A stretch of DNA of 64,000 bases from the NCBI RefSeq assembly GCF_029211325.2, contig NZ_CP135996.1, positions 62,001-126,000 on the forward strand, written 5' to 3'. A program made the position numbers and the translations under genes. The DNA is from Caproicibacterium argilliputei. GTDB lineage: Bacteria > Bacillota > Clostridia > Oscillospirales > Acutalibacteraceae. The notes under the pieces are model-generated. The model had not been told where the DNA came from, did not search any database, and saw only the letters and a list, made by a program, of their open reading frames with translations. Of the stretch, positions 50,249 through 58,417 are shown piece after piece (the first letter of the stretch is position 1; every line of letters starts with the position of its first letter).

Positions 50249-50509
50249 TTAATCCTCAATCAAACTGTGAATTTCGGCTTTTCCTCGGTGCAGTTCCGCA
50301 ATCCTGCGTTTCAATTCTGCAGATTCCTCTGGCGTAAAACCGTTTGCATCCTTTACAGAAAACTTGACTTCCCGCTGCCGGATTGTCTGCTTAATGAAAG
50401 CATTTAATACCGATGCCATGGAAATGCCCAACTCGTCACATAAAGAACTGAAACTGTCTCGTTCGGACTTGTCGATTTTAATCGTCAGATTCGTTTTCTC
50501 GCTCATCAT
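50249..50509 (-). CDS. RelB/DinJ-type antitoxin
   Basis: 86 residues with an N-terminal RHH segment (TNLTIKIDKSERDSFSSLCDELG, ASVLNAFIKQTIR) typical of RelB/DinJ and an acidic C-terminal arm. It should neutralise the downstream YoeB-like toxin and repress the operon. GGAGGTGC precedes ATGATG. Confidence 0.83.
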   Translation of the reverse strand: MMSEKTNLTIKIDKSERDSFSSLCDELGISMASVLNAFIKQTIRQREVKFSVKDANGFTPEESAELKRRIAELHRGKAEIHSLIED

Positions 50510-50662
50510 AAAGCACCTCCGTTTTTTATATCATACGTTATTTTATGCAGAAAGTCAAGAAAATATGTGTGCTTTTAATGTGCTTTTGCAATAATTACTC
50601 TGATCATAACTAAATAGCTAATTCAATAGATATGGTTTGTACTTCTTTTTTCATCATTACAA

Positions 50663-51808
50663 TTATACTCCTTTTGGCCCATCTGGATAGGCATTCTCAA
50701 ACTCCGCCAGACGCTGAACTAGATCCTCTTTGTTGGCATCGCTCCAATAGCCTGTCTTAATGCCATTGACGCGCTCATGCGTCAGACGCTGGTAGCTTAC
50801 CGAAGCCGCAGGTTCAGTGTCAGCAATATCTTCTTCCGTAAAGACCGTTTCCTGATTCGGCAGGGGCAGATTTCCGCTGCTGTCACGGATGTGCTTTTCA
50901 ACCGGCTTGCATTCATGCACCGGAGGTTGCGGTTTGGCAGCAGGACGCTTGTCCTGCTCCGTTCCGGCATAGGGCTGAATTTCACTATTACCGATAGGCT
51001 GCTGCAGTTCCGCAGCAGGTGCTTCTTCTGGAGTTTCCAATTCATCCGGTGTTTCGTCAGATTCTGACAAATCAATTTTTCCAGCAAAAAAATCGTTCAA
51101 AATATCGCTGTACCAGTTATGCACCTTTTCCAGCGCCATTAAATCTTCTGCCTGCTTATAAGAAATTTTCGTGTTGGCATAGTTATTCAAGTAATCAGCT
51201 AACTGCTGCTGATTATTTGCGAATTGTACATCAGCAAACAGAACAGCAGCAGTGACCGGAACACGTCCTTCATCAACAAGTGCCAGCAAATCATCACACA
51301 ACGTTGATATTTTAATGTATCGCTGAATGGTTTTTACGGTGTCGCCGGTTTGCTCCGCGATAGCTGCGGTGCTTTTGCGTTCACCTTTCGCTTCATAAGC
51401 AGCCTTTTGCATCGCATAACCGCGCGCCAGCTCTGACGGAAGCAGCTCATGTCGCTGGCACAGATTAGTTTCCGTCAGAATTAAGTCTGCTTCTGCGTCT
51501 GTGCATTCCCGAACAATGCATTTCACCTTGCACCCGGCCAATTCGCACGCACGTTTACGGTTACGACCTGCCAAGATAATGTACTTATTGTCTATCTCGC
51601 GAACAATGCAGGGCTGCTGCTGTCCGTTTTCCCGGATACTGTCAGCCAGCTGCTGCAACTGCTCCTGTGAGTATGCCCGAAACGGTTGGTCGGTGATTTC
51701 TTGCAGTTCCGCAGGTTCAATTTCGGTAATCTGGTCGCCGTTTACAGCGACGCCGTAGAGTGTCCCGGTGAAAGCTTCTTCCAGTGTCGGCAAGGACTGC
51801 TTTTTCAT
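50663..51808 (-). CDS. parB: ParB-family partition protein
   Basis: 381 residues. ParB/Spo0J N-domain with the CTP-box-like segment ILAGRNRKRACELAG and TETNLCQRHELLPSELARGYAM, then an HTH (STAAIAEQTGDTVKTIQRYIKI). The C-terminal part is acidic and Pro-rich, ending in YWSDANKEDLVQRLAEFENAYPDG. The ATG overlaps the parA stop by 4 bp. It should bind a centromere-like site; the element's 23-bp palindrome is an untested candidate. A decayed second copy of the 3' half lies at ~54.4-54.75 kb. Confidence 0.88.
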   Translation of the reverse strand: MKKQSLPTLEEAFTGTLYGVAVNGDQITEIEPAELQEITDQPFRAYSQEQLQQLADSIRENGQQQPCIVREIDNKYIILAGRNRKRACELAGCKVKCIVRECTDAEADLILTETNLCQRHELLPSELARGYAMQKAAYEAKGERKSTAAIAEQTGDTVKTIQRYIKISTLCDDLLALVDEGRVPVTAAVLFADVQFANNQQQLADYLNNYANTKISYKQAEDLMALEKVHNWYSDILNDFFAGKIDLSESDETPDELETPEEAPAAELQQPIGNSEIQPYAGTEQDKRPAAKPQPPVHECKPVEKHIRDSSGNLPLPNQETVFTEEDIADTEPAASVSYQRLTHERVNGIKTGYWSDANKEDLVQRLAEFENAYPDGPKGV

Positions 51809-52599
51809 TCCGCATCACCTGCAATTCTCTTTGCAGCGGCAAGGTAAGCCTGCCCAACGCGGCTACTTTTACGGTGTACCAGACTGCCGCACAAAGTGTT
51901 GTCATCATCCGTGCTGTTGCGCGCTTCTTGTAGCATTGGAACCGGAGCTGCAAAAACGAGGCTCCCATAGCTTTCTTTTAAAGCTGTGAAAACCTCGTTG
52001 CTCATTTTTGTTTGGCGGCTGTACATGGTAACAAGCATCCCGGCGAGGAACGGTTTAACATCTTTCGTCTGCTTGATTGCCATGTATCGTTGCAGCATTT
52101 GCGGAATGCAGTCATAAGCGAATTTTTCAGCTTGAACCGGCAACAACAATTTGTCACTGCATTTCAGTGCATTGGAAACCAACAGATTATCAACGGCAGT
52201 CGGGCAGTCAAATAAGATGTAGTCATACTGGGCGAAAAAATCACGATGGAAAACCCGGTCAAGCACGGTGTTGCTCTGACCATCATTGCCCAAAACAGCG
52301 TAAATACCGCCGAGCATCTTATTTGCGGGGATATAGTCCAGTTGCTCCCGGTCGCTGTGTCGGATAAACTGCATATCATCATTGGAGCAGATCCCGGATA
52401 CCTCCTGGTAGATCAGCTCCGACACAGTGGGTTTGCCGTCCGGCTGATAGCCGAGCCAACGTGACAGGTGTCCCTGCTGATCGAGGTCAACTAGGAGGAC
52501 ATTCTTGCCGAGTAGACGCAAACCTGCACCAACATTCAACGCTGTTGTTGTCTTGCCGACACCGCCTTTTTCGATTGCTACTGCGATAATTTTACTCAT
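51805..52599 (-). CDS. parA: ParA-family partition ATPase
   Basis: 264-residue Walker-type ATPase: deviant Walker A AIEKGGVGKTTTALN, then VLLVDLDQQGHLSRWL, and YDYILFDCPTAVDN. Works with ParB to segregate the circular or replicating form of the ICE. GGAGAAAAATC precedes the ATG. Confidence 0.93.
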   Translation of the reverse strand: MSKIIAVAIEKGGVGKTTTALNVGAGLRLLGKNVLLVDLDQQGHLSRWLGYQPDGKPTVSELIYQEVSGICSNDDMQFIRHSDREQLDYIPANKMLGGIYAVLGNDGQSNTVLDRVFHRDFFAQYDYILFDCPTAVDNLLVSNALKCSDKLLLPVQAEKFAYDCIPQMLQRYMAIKQTKDVKPFLAGMLVTMYSRQTKMSNEVFTALKESYGSLVFAAPVPMLQEARNSTDDDNTLCGSLVHRKSSRVGQAYLAAAKRIAGDAE

Positions 52600-52621
52600 G
52601 ATTTTTCTCCTTTACAATGGG

Positions 52622-52639
52622 GGCTGCGTTTAGCGCAGC
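52622..52639. repeat. Inverted repeat upstream of parA
   Basis: GGCTGCG-ttta-CGCAGCC-type hairpin between the DUF3970 gene and parA, without a T-run. It could be an operator for ParA/ParB or a partial attenuator. Confidence 0.4.
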
Positions 52640-52684
52640 CGCAGACGATTTTGTTTGTCTTATTTACATTGCACGGCCAGTCGA

Positions 52685-52888
52685 TTAAGATCGGCCGTTT
52701 TCGGTCTTTTCCACGTCTGCATACATACGGACGTACTTACTGCCACGATTTCGGGTCGGGGTGGAACAATTACTGACTTGGTAATTGGCGTCATTTTCTG
52801 TTTTACTGATAGTTACGGAGCCGGTGCGCAGCTTGTCACGCATGGCCCTAATTTCCGATGGCAAGCCCGTTAGGCGAATCTTGATCAT
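52685..52888 (-). CDS. DUF3970-like small protein
   Basis: 67 residues, IKIRLTGLPSEIRAMRDKL, VTISKTENDANYQVSN, KYVRMYADVE. Matches the short DUF3970 proteins frequent on Gram-positive mobile elements, function unknown. Its ATG overlaps the stop of a 26-codon ORF (TAATG). Confidence 0.7.
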   Translation of the reverse strand: MIKIRLTGLPSEIRAMRDKLRTGSVTISKTENDANYQVSNCSTPTRNRGSKYVRMYADVEKTENGRS

Positions 52889-52968
52889 TACAGATTTCCC
52901 TCCGCATACAATTTTTTATCCATCGTTTCTTGCGTCAACCGAGCGCCAAAATCTTCATCTAGTGTCAT
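52888..52968 (-). CDS. 26-residue small ORF
   Basis: ATG at 52968 preceded by AAGGAGATGAACC; product MTLDEDFGARLTQETMDKK plus seven residues. It is translationally coupled (TAATG) to the DUF3970 gene. The good ribosome site and coupling suggest that it is expressed. It may be a leader peptide. Confidence 0.5.
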   Translation of the reverse strand: MTLDEDFGARLTQETMDKKLYAEGNL

Positions 52969-52984
52969 TGGTTCATCTCCTTCA

Positions 52985-53007
52985 TGAGTGCAACATTATG
53001 TCGCAGA
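52985..53007. repeat. ICE palindrome copy 14 (decayed)
   Basis: GAGTGCAACAT-T-ATGTCGCAGAT: 4 positions differ from the exact form. It is the rightmost copy, about 175 bp inside the right attachment site. Confidence 0.7.
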
Positions 53008-53032
53008 TAAAAATATAAATTGGTAAAATAAA

Positions 53033-53056
53033 ACACTTGACAGTTACGTCAAGTGT
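53033..53056. repeat. Inverted repeat near the right element end
   Basis: ACACTTGAC-agttac-GTCAAGTGT, perfect 9-bp arms, ~75 bp from attR. Candidate integrase/excisionase arm site or operator of the par operon. Apart from palindrome 14 and this repeat, 52969-53130 shows no gene. Confidence 0.5.
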
Positions 53057-53130
53057 GGGTAAACTTTTGTTATAAAAGCATCTTATAAATTGTTGAAAAT
53101 TTCTCACAAATGCTAATTTTATGTGGAAAA

Positions 53131-53181
53131 TTGACTACAAATCAAAAGGTCCTGGGTTCGAATCCCCGCGGGCGCACCAAA
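53131..53181 (+). repeat. attR: right attachment repeat
   Basis: Copy of the tRNA-Arg 3' part with one change (anticodon position ACG to ACA). Only this fragment is present, not a tRNA gene. Confidence 0.93.
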
Positions 53182-53345
53182 ATGTTATGACAACAACTCC
53201 ATGGCACCACATTATGAGAGGATATGCAAGTAGGAATTTTGAGTCCGCCTTGAAAAGGTGGACTTTTTTTTATCTCTATTTTTCTAAAATGGATTATTAA
53301 GGGAACCGAAAGAGGGACAGGACTACGAAAAATAAGAGATTTGCC
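53182..53345 (+). other. Decayed left end of a second, related element
   Basis: Matches the left end of the ICE in order: TTATGACAACAACTCCATGG (cf. 5484-5502), CCACATTATG..AGGATATGCAAG (cf. 5960-5980), a terminator (cf. 5994-6028), and the lipoprotein leader GGATTATTAAGGGAA..GAAAAATAAGAGATTTGCCG (cf. 6076-6130), with the start ATG mutated to ACG (53325-53327). An internal ~450-bp deletion is visible. Confidence 0.8.
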
Positions 53346-53366
53346 GTTTTTTATGATGTGGAACCA

Positions 53367-53585
53367 TTACATGAATATGCTCCACAAACACAGCCCGGAA
53401 ACAATCAGTAGGATAGCACCGCCCAGTCGCATGGAAAAAACATATAGGTTAGACGGTCCTTCGGCGTTTTCCGATTTCCACTTTTCCAAGATGGGCCAAA
53501 GGGAAATAGGCTTAATTTCCATAATCAGGCCCAGAACGGCAAAGATAATTCCCCATGCAATCATCGGGTAGCACGCTTTCTGCAT
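53367..53585 (-). CDS. Small two-helix membrane protein
   Basis: 72 residues with two membrane segments (~7-22, ~50-70) around ISLWPILEKWKSENAEG. Resembles short DUF6199-type membrane proteins. No good ribosome site before the ATG, so it may be a relic. Low GC, within the decayed-element region. Confidence 0.45.
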   Translation of the reverse strand: MQKACYPMIAWGIIFAVLGLIMEIKPISLWPILEKWKSENAEGPSNLYVFSMRLGGAILLIVSGLCLWSIFM

Positions 53586-53771
53586 TTTTGAAGAATGATT
53601 ATTTATAAATCAGTTTCAATACAATAACCGAGTATTTCCACTACAGTTGGAATCTGATTTTTCTGTTGCAAAAGCCGGTGTACAAATAGAGAAAGATAAT
53701 ACAAATGCTAGCAAGGAACTTATCTTAATGTTTATGCAAGTATACGATTCACCATGTTTAAAAAAGATATG

Positions 53772-54296
53772 TTATTTCCAAGTATATTCATATTTATTGA
53801 GTGTACGCTTAAAAACGTTGGTATTACAGTTGAAAGCGATTCCATCTATCATAGCCAGCAACTGAATACCGTTATAATCAAACATTGCACTTTTATAAGT
53901 TGGTAAAAAGATATTTTTATTTTCGATCTTATAGAAATGAATATACAATATTTCTTCGATATTTGAATTACGATTTACAAGGAGCGTACAATAAGGTTCC
54001 GTTAGAGCGTTTTTTTGTTGCCTATTAAATGCGGGCAATGCTGTTTTCAAAATGGGTTCCTCCGACTTATTATGCCTAAATCCATCCCAACATTGATAAA
54101 ATTTTCCGTTCAAGGTTTTCGGAGTCTGATATCCATTATAAACGGCGCAGGTGTTATAAAAATCAATATTTCGAAATTGCGTGGTATGAATAATGCGTAG
54201 TTGACGATACACAGGTACTGCTAAAATTATAGTTACAATAATTACAGTGCCGACCATAATGAAAAATTTCATTTTTTTCGCTTTTTGCAGTGTCAT
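53772..54296 (-). CDS. Unknown protein with N-terminal membrane anchor
   Basis: 174 residues. An N-terminal membrane segment (~10-28, FFIMVGTVIIVTIILAVPVY) precedes an extracytoplasmic domain (NGYQTPKTLNGKFYQCWDG, YIHFYKIENKNIFLP). No family recognised. Low GC; probably cargo of the older element. Ribosome site unclear. Confidence 0.5.
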   Translation of the reverse strand: MTLQKAKKMKFFIMVGTVIIVTIILAVPVYRQLRIIHTTQFRNIDFYNTCAVYNGYQTPKTLNGKFYQCWDGFRHNKSEEPILKTALPAFNRQQKNALTEPYCTLLVNRNSNIEEILYIHFYKIENKNIFLPTYKSAMFDYNGIQLLAMIDGIAFNCNTNVFKRTLNKYEYTWK

Positions 54297-54422
54297 AATT
54301 AAGCTCCCGATGCAGAACCATATTGAAAAAGCAATAATGTATCATATATTATATAACTTAATTGGCATTTGTCAACCACATAAATGGAATAAATGGAACA
54401 ATCTTTTCTTGCATTGTCATTA

Positions 54423-54755
54423 CTCTTTCCCCTTTGGCCTATCCGGATAGGCATCCTCAAACTCGTCCAGACGTTGCACCGGTTCCTCTTTTGTAGCTTC
54501 GCTCCAACAGCCAGTCTTATCCCGTTGCAGCCTCCGCCTTCTTGTCCGCAATATCTTCTTCCGTAAACACAGTTTTCTGATTCGGCAGGGCGGGTTGCCG
54601 CTGCTTTCGCGGATGTGCTTTTTAACCGGCTTGCATTCATGCACCGGAGGGCTTTGGCAAATCAATTTTTCCTGCGAAAAAAACATCCAGAGTATCACTG
54701 TGCCCAGTTGTGAATGGCCTCCAGCTTCGTAAGACATTCGGCCTGTTTTTATGCC
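54423..54755 (-). pseudogene. parB remnant of a second element
   Basis: DNA and broken frames match the 3' half of the ICE parB: QSPPVHECKPVKKHIRESSGN, then after frameshifts YWS/CWSEATKEEPVQRLDEF, EDAYPDRPKG. At least one frameshift and a ~40-bp deletion disrupt it. The similarity continues upstream to about 54755 (cf. 51073-51160). Same order and strand as in the ICE, supporting an older tandem insertion reduced by deletion. Confidence 0.82.
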
Positions 54756-54768
54756 GTAAAATGGATTG

Positions 54769-54806
54769 AAAAAGCGCCTGCCACAGACCGCAGCAGGCGC
54801 TTTTTG
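54769..54806. terminator. Bidirectional terminator
   Basis: AAAAAGCGCCTGC-cacagacc-GCAGGCGCTTTTT. Ends the GlsB/YeaQ-like gene and marks the return to chromosomal sequence. Confidence 0.85.
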
Positions 54807-54812
54807 GCGTAT

Positions 54813-55079
54813 TCAGCTGTTTTTACGGAACGCATTGACAATCCAAAGGAGCACGACCGCACCGATGATTGCCACGATCAGGCTCCAGAGGTTAAACCCG
54901 GTGAATCCGGTACCGCCCAGAAGACTCATGATGATTCCGCCGATAAATGCACCGATGATGCCGACAACAATATTGGCCACTGGCCCCATCCGGCTGTCAT
55001 TTCCGGTGATTTTGCTGGCAATCCAGCCTGCCAGTGCTCCGATGATGAGCCAGCCGATTATCCACAATAACCATGACAC
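54813..55079 (-). CDS. GlsB/YeaQ/YmgE-type membrane protein
   Basis: 88 residues, almost entirely membrane helices: WLLWIIGWLIIGALAGWIA, GPVANIVVGIIGAFIGGII, LWSLIVAIIGAVVLLWIV, with the Gly-rich family signature. The GTG start at 55079 has AAAGGAAGG upstream; the longer ATG frame is a read-through. Family members are stress-associated membrane proteins of unknown mechanism. Confidence 0.85.
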   Translation of the reverse strand: MSWLLWIIGWLIIGALAGWIASKITGNDSRMGPVANIVVGIIGAFIGGIIMSLLGGTGFTGFNLWSLIVAIIGAVVLLWIVNAFRKNS

Positions 55080-55177
55080 TGCGCAATCCCTTCCTTTCTG
55101 CTTTGCCTTTAGTATCTGATAGATTGCAGAGAATATACGTGCACGATGCCGTGAGCGATTTTCACAGAAATTTGTGT

Positions 55178-55183
55178 TATAAT
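55178..55183 (+). promoter_or_regulatory. -10 element of the RpiR-type gene
   Basis: TATAAT 29 bp before the start; no clear -35 hexamer at 17 bp, as expected for a regulated promoter. Confidence 0.45.
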
Positions 55184-55211
55184 AGTAGAAAACACACAGT
55201 GAGGAAACCAG

Positions 55212-56081
55212 ATGAGCTGTATTTATCAAATTCGGGAATGTATGGAGAACTGCACGGCAACCGAAAAAAAGCTGGCGGTGTACATTTTGAAAAATCCGGA
55301 GGAAGTAACGCAGAGTTCCGCACAAACACTGGCGCAGAATGCGGGTGTTTCACCGGCGGCGGTTGTGCGGTTTTCACATAAGCTGGGATACAAAGGCTTT
55401 ACCGCGCTAAAGGTTGATTTGGCACGGGACAGTGCAGAAAGAATTTCCAATTTTGAAAACGGAATTTTTCAGCAGGATTCCATGCAGATGATCAGCCGAA
55501 AAGTAAAAGACCTGAACGGTTCCCTGCAGAGCCAAACATATCGGCAGCTGAATCCGGAGCAGGTGGAGCGGGCCGTACACGTCCTGCTGCATTGCCGGAA
55601 TCTTTGCCTGTTTGGTGCGGGGGGTGCCGGTGTGGTCTGCCTGGACTTCATGGAAAAGCTTGCGCGGATTGCACGCGTGGGCATTTACCGGCGAGATTTT
55701 CGAGACCAGCTGGCCACAGCGGCGCACCTGGCGCCAGAAGACGCAGTGCTGGCGGTCAGCTACAGCGGCAAGGCAAAGGATACGAATGCCGCGGTGCGCC
55801 TTGCCAAAAAAGCGGGGGCAAAGGTCATCGCCATTACGCCGCGCGCGGATACCCCATTGGCAAAATTGGCGGATATTCTGCTTCCGATTCCGGTCGCGGA
55901 AGAAGACTTGCAACTGGGTGCCATTGCGGTTCGCAACGCGTCCCTGTTTCTAACCGACTTACTGTATTTGGGAATCGCCCGGCAGGAAACCGACCGGACG
56001 AAGGTTTGCCTGCGGAAAACGGAAGCGGCGCTGCAGGGGCTGCGGGAAGCAGAAAGCAGTCCCCACCGGACAAGACCATAA
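55212..56081 (+). CDS. MurR/RpiR-family transcriptional regulator
   Basis: 289 residues. An N-terminal HTH_6 domain (~1-75: CTATEKKLAVYILKNPEEV, GVSPAAVVRFSHKLGYKGF) and a C-terminal SIS sugar-phosphate-binding domain (~110-250: NLCLFGAGGAGVVCLDF, AVSYSGKAKDTNAAV) form the standard RpiR layout. It likely senses a phosphosugar; the target operon is not evident here. GAGGAAACC precedes the ATG. Confidence 0.88.
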   Translation: MSCIYQIRECMENCTATEKKLAVYILKNPEEVTQSSAQTLAQNAGVSPAAVVRFSHKLGYKGFTALKVDLARDSAERISNFENGIFQQDSMQMISRKVKDLNGSLQSQTYRQLNPEQVERAVHVLLHCRNLCLFGAGGAGVVCLDFMEKLARIARVGIYRRDFRDQLATAAHLAPEDAVLAVSYSGKAKDTNAAVRLAKKAGAKVIAITPRADTPLAKLADILLPIPVAEEDLQLGAIAVRNASLFLTDLLYLGIARQETDRTKVCLRKTEAALQGLREAESSPHRTRP

Positions 56082-56119
56082 AAGAGGATGCAAGCGTTTT
56101 ACGCTGCACCCTCTTTTTT
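56079..56119. terminator. Bidirectional terminator between rpiR-type and EF-G-like genes
   Basis: AAAAGAGGATGCAAGCG-tttta-CGCTGCACCCTCTTTTTT, with T-runs on both strands. Confidence 0.85.
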
Positions 56120-56133
56120 AGGCGATTATGAGG

Positions 56134-58194
56134 TTAGTTTCTGCCGACGGCGATGATTTTTTCCGCAACCTGTGGCGGGCACGGCTCATACCGCGCGAAA
56201 GCAAAGGTATAACTCCCGCGTCCCTGTGTGACCTGACGCAGGAAAATGGAAAAATCGCTCATTTCCGCCATAGGAACTTCCGCGGTGACAATCTGGTACC
56301 CGTTCTGTGCCGGTTCCATGCCCAGCACGCGGCCGCGGCGTTTGTTGACCTCGCCCATCACATCGCCCATGTTGTTGTCCGGCACTTGTGCCTGCAGCGT
56401 GCCGATTGGTTCCAGCAGCACAGGGTCTGCTTGCGGCATACCAGATTTGTATGCCAGAGCTGCGGCGGTTTTAAACGCCATTTCCGAGCTGTCTACCGGA
56501 TGGTAGGAACCGTCGTAAAGCGTTGCGTGCAGCCCAACCACCGGGTAGCCCGCCAGCGGGCCTTTTTCCACGCTTTCGCGCAGCCCTTTCTCTACAGCGG
56601 GGAAGTAGCCTTTTGGTACGCTGCCGCCAACTACCTTTTCGTCAAAAACCAGATCCTCGCTGTCGCAGGGGCTGAATGCAATCCAAACGTCGCCAAACTG
56701 GCCGTGACCGCCGGTCTGTTTCTTGTGCCGACCCTGCACCTTTACGGCTTTGCGAATGGTTTCGCGGTACGGAACGCGCGGCGTTTGCAGAGCGGCCTCC
56801 ACACCGTAGCGGCTTTGCAGACGGGAAAGCACAACATCCAAGTGCTGCTCACCCAAGCCGGAGAGGACCATTTCATGCGTTTCCGTGTTGTTTTCATAGC
56901 CGATGGTCGGATCCTCTTCCATCAGGCGGAAAATGGCCTGCGCCAGTTTATCCTCTTCCCCTTTCTTTTTGGGGATGACAGCCATGCGCAAAGACGGCGC
57001 GGGGTAGTCGATTCCGTCCAGTGTAACCCGGCGGGCAGGGGCGCACAGAGTGTCGCCGGTAAGTACATCGGAAAGCTTCAGTAGCGCGCCGATATCCCCT
57101 GCCGGCAGAAACGGCATTTCCTCCTGCTTCTTCCCGCGCATGAGCACCACTTTGCCGATGTGCTCGGCGGCGCCGGTGCGCATATCCAACAGTGTGCTGT
57201 CCGGTTCCACCTTGCCGGAAACGCACTTGAGAAAGCTGATTTTGCCGACAAACGGGTCGGCGATGGTTTTAAAGCAGATGGCAGCGGCAGCGGCATTTTC
57301 ATTGACCGCGAGTTCCACCGGCTCGCCATTGACATCCGTGCCGATTTCCGCGGCTTTTTCGGCGGCGGAGGGCAGCAGCCAGGTAATGCCGTTTAAAAAC
57401 TGCTCCATGCCGCGCATCAGCAGGGCATCCCCGCAGAAAACCGGCATAATGGTTCCAGCCTTCACACCCTTGGAAATACCAACGATGACTTCTTCTGGCG
57501 TGAAGGATTCACCGGAAAAATATTTATCAAAAAGTGCATCGCTGGTTTCCGCCACAGCCTCGCAGATGGCTGTGCGCAATCCCTGCAGGCGGTGGTCGCC
57601 CATGTCCGGCATTTCCACTTCAACCGGGGCGCCGTTTGCGTAGTCATAGGCTTTGTACTCCAAAAGATTTATGTAAACATTCGCGTTTCCATTCTCAAAG
57701 TAGGGCACCACCACCGGGCAGACTGCCGGGCCGAAGCACGCCTTTAAATCCTCAAATACCCGGTAGAACCGCGCGCTTTCATCGCACAGACCGTTGACGA
57801 AGAATGCTTTTGCTAAGCCGCGTGCGTCTGCCGCGGCAACGGCTTTTTCGGTGCCGACTGCCACACCGTCGCGTCCACTGACGGCAATCAGCACGCTGTC
57901 TGCAGCGCGTACCGCTTCCGCAGCGCCGCCCGCAAAGTCAAACAGACCCGGAGCGTCGAGCAGGTTGATTTTATGACCTTTCCATTCCAGCGGCGCAACC
58001 GCAGAAGAAACGCTCGCTTTTCGGCGGATTTCCTCCGGATCACAGTCGCAGACGGTGTTGCCGTCGCTGACTTTTCCCAAACGGTCCGTTGCGCCGGCAA
58101 GCTTTAGCATGGCTTCGGCAATGCTGGTCTTTCCGGCGCCGGCGTGGCCTGCCAGCGCAAGATTCAGAATAGCTTTCGCAGAATACGGTTTCAA
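56134..58194 (-). CDS. EF-G-like translational GTPase (paralogue)
   Basis: 686 residues. G1 is GHAGAGKTSIAEAM and the G3-like motif is LLDAPGLFDF; the expected NKxD is replaced by NGLCDE. C-terminal EF-G domains follow (VDSSEMAFKTAAALAYKSGM, MGDVMGEVNKRRGRVLGM). Such second EF-G-type proteins in Firmicutes differ from canonical FusA; their role (ribosome recycling, stress translation) is unsettled. It stands alone between terminators. The start at 58194 follows GGGGGCACC. Confidence 0.85.
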   Translation of the reverse strand: MKPYSAKAILNLALAGHAGAGKTSIAEAMLKLAGATDRLGKVSDGNTVCDCDPEEIRRKASVSSAVAPLEWKGHKINLLDAPGLFDFAGGAAEAVRAADSVLIAVSGRDGVAVGTEKAVAAADARGLAKAFFVNGLCDESARFYRVFEDLKACFGPAVCPVVVPYFENGNANVYINLLEYKAYDYANGAPVEVEMPDMGDHRLQGLRTAICEAVAETSDALFDKYFSGESFTPEEVIVGISKGVKAGTIMPVFCGDALLMRGMEQFLNGITWLLPSAAEKAAEIGTDVNGEPVELAVNENAAAAAICFKTIADPFVGKISFLKCVSGKVEPDSTLLDMRTGAAEHIGKVVLMRGKKQEEMPFLPAGDIGALLKLSDVLTGDTLCAPARRVTLDGIDYPAPSLRMAVIPKKKGEEDKLAQAIFRLMEEDPTIGYENNTETHEMVLSGLGEQHLDVVLSRLQSRYGVEAALQTPRVPYRETIRKAVKVQGRHKKQTGGHGQFGDVWIAFSPCDSEDLVFDEKVVGGSVPKGYFPAVEKGLRESVEKGPLAGYPVVGLHATLYDGSYHPVDSSEMAFKTAAALAYKSGMPQADPVLLEPIGTLQAQVPDNNMGDVMGEVNKRRGRVLGMEPAQNGYQIVTAEVPMAEMSDFSIFLRQVTQGRGSYTFAFARYEPCPPQVAEKIIAVGRN

Positions 58195-58417
58195 TTTTGG
58201 TGCCCCCTTCGTGGGTTGTCATTTTGAATAGTTATTTTATGAAAATATATTGCTATTATAGCGTAAATTACGACTACACGCAAGGGAATTTAGGAAATTG
58301 ATATCATTTAAATAGATACGATAATGAAAATTTAGTCATAATTCTAAAGGCAGCGGCTCGCCGCGCAAAAGCGCAGGCCAGCCGCTGAAAAAGTGTGTTG
58401 TATTTGGTATTGGTATG
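58195..58417. other. Intergenic gap with a hairpin
   Basis: AT-rich, no gene. CAGCGGCT (58351-58358) pairs with AGCCGCTG (58380-58387), a probable terminator of the anti-sigma operon on the minus strand, although the T-run is weak. Confidence 0.5.

Larger units (their letters stand above)
5354..53181. mobile_element. Integrative and conjugative element in tRNA-Arg
   Basis: About 47.8 kb bounded by the tRNA-derived direct repeats. It encodes a tyrosine integrase, a MobP-type relaxase, a VirD4 coupling protein, VirB4, PrgI, VirB6-like and VirB2-like proteins, a cell-wall hydrolase, TopB, SSB, RepA_N-like proteins and ParA/ParB. This gene set corresponds to Gram-positive conjugation systems of the VirB4/VirD4/PrgI kind. 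Cargo genes cluster at the left end. The element looks complete: all core genes are open, except for one apparent frameshift near 36.38 kb. A dispersed 23-bp palindrome is confined to it. Confidence 0.92.

Noticed and set aside
55592-56131. Alternative frame over the RpiR-type gene
   Set aside because: Overlaps a clear HTH-SIS regulator on the same strand and is Arg/Gly-rich, as expected of an off-frame GC-rich reading.
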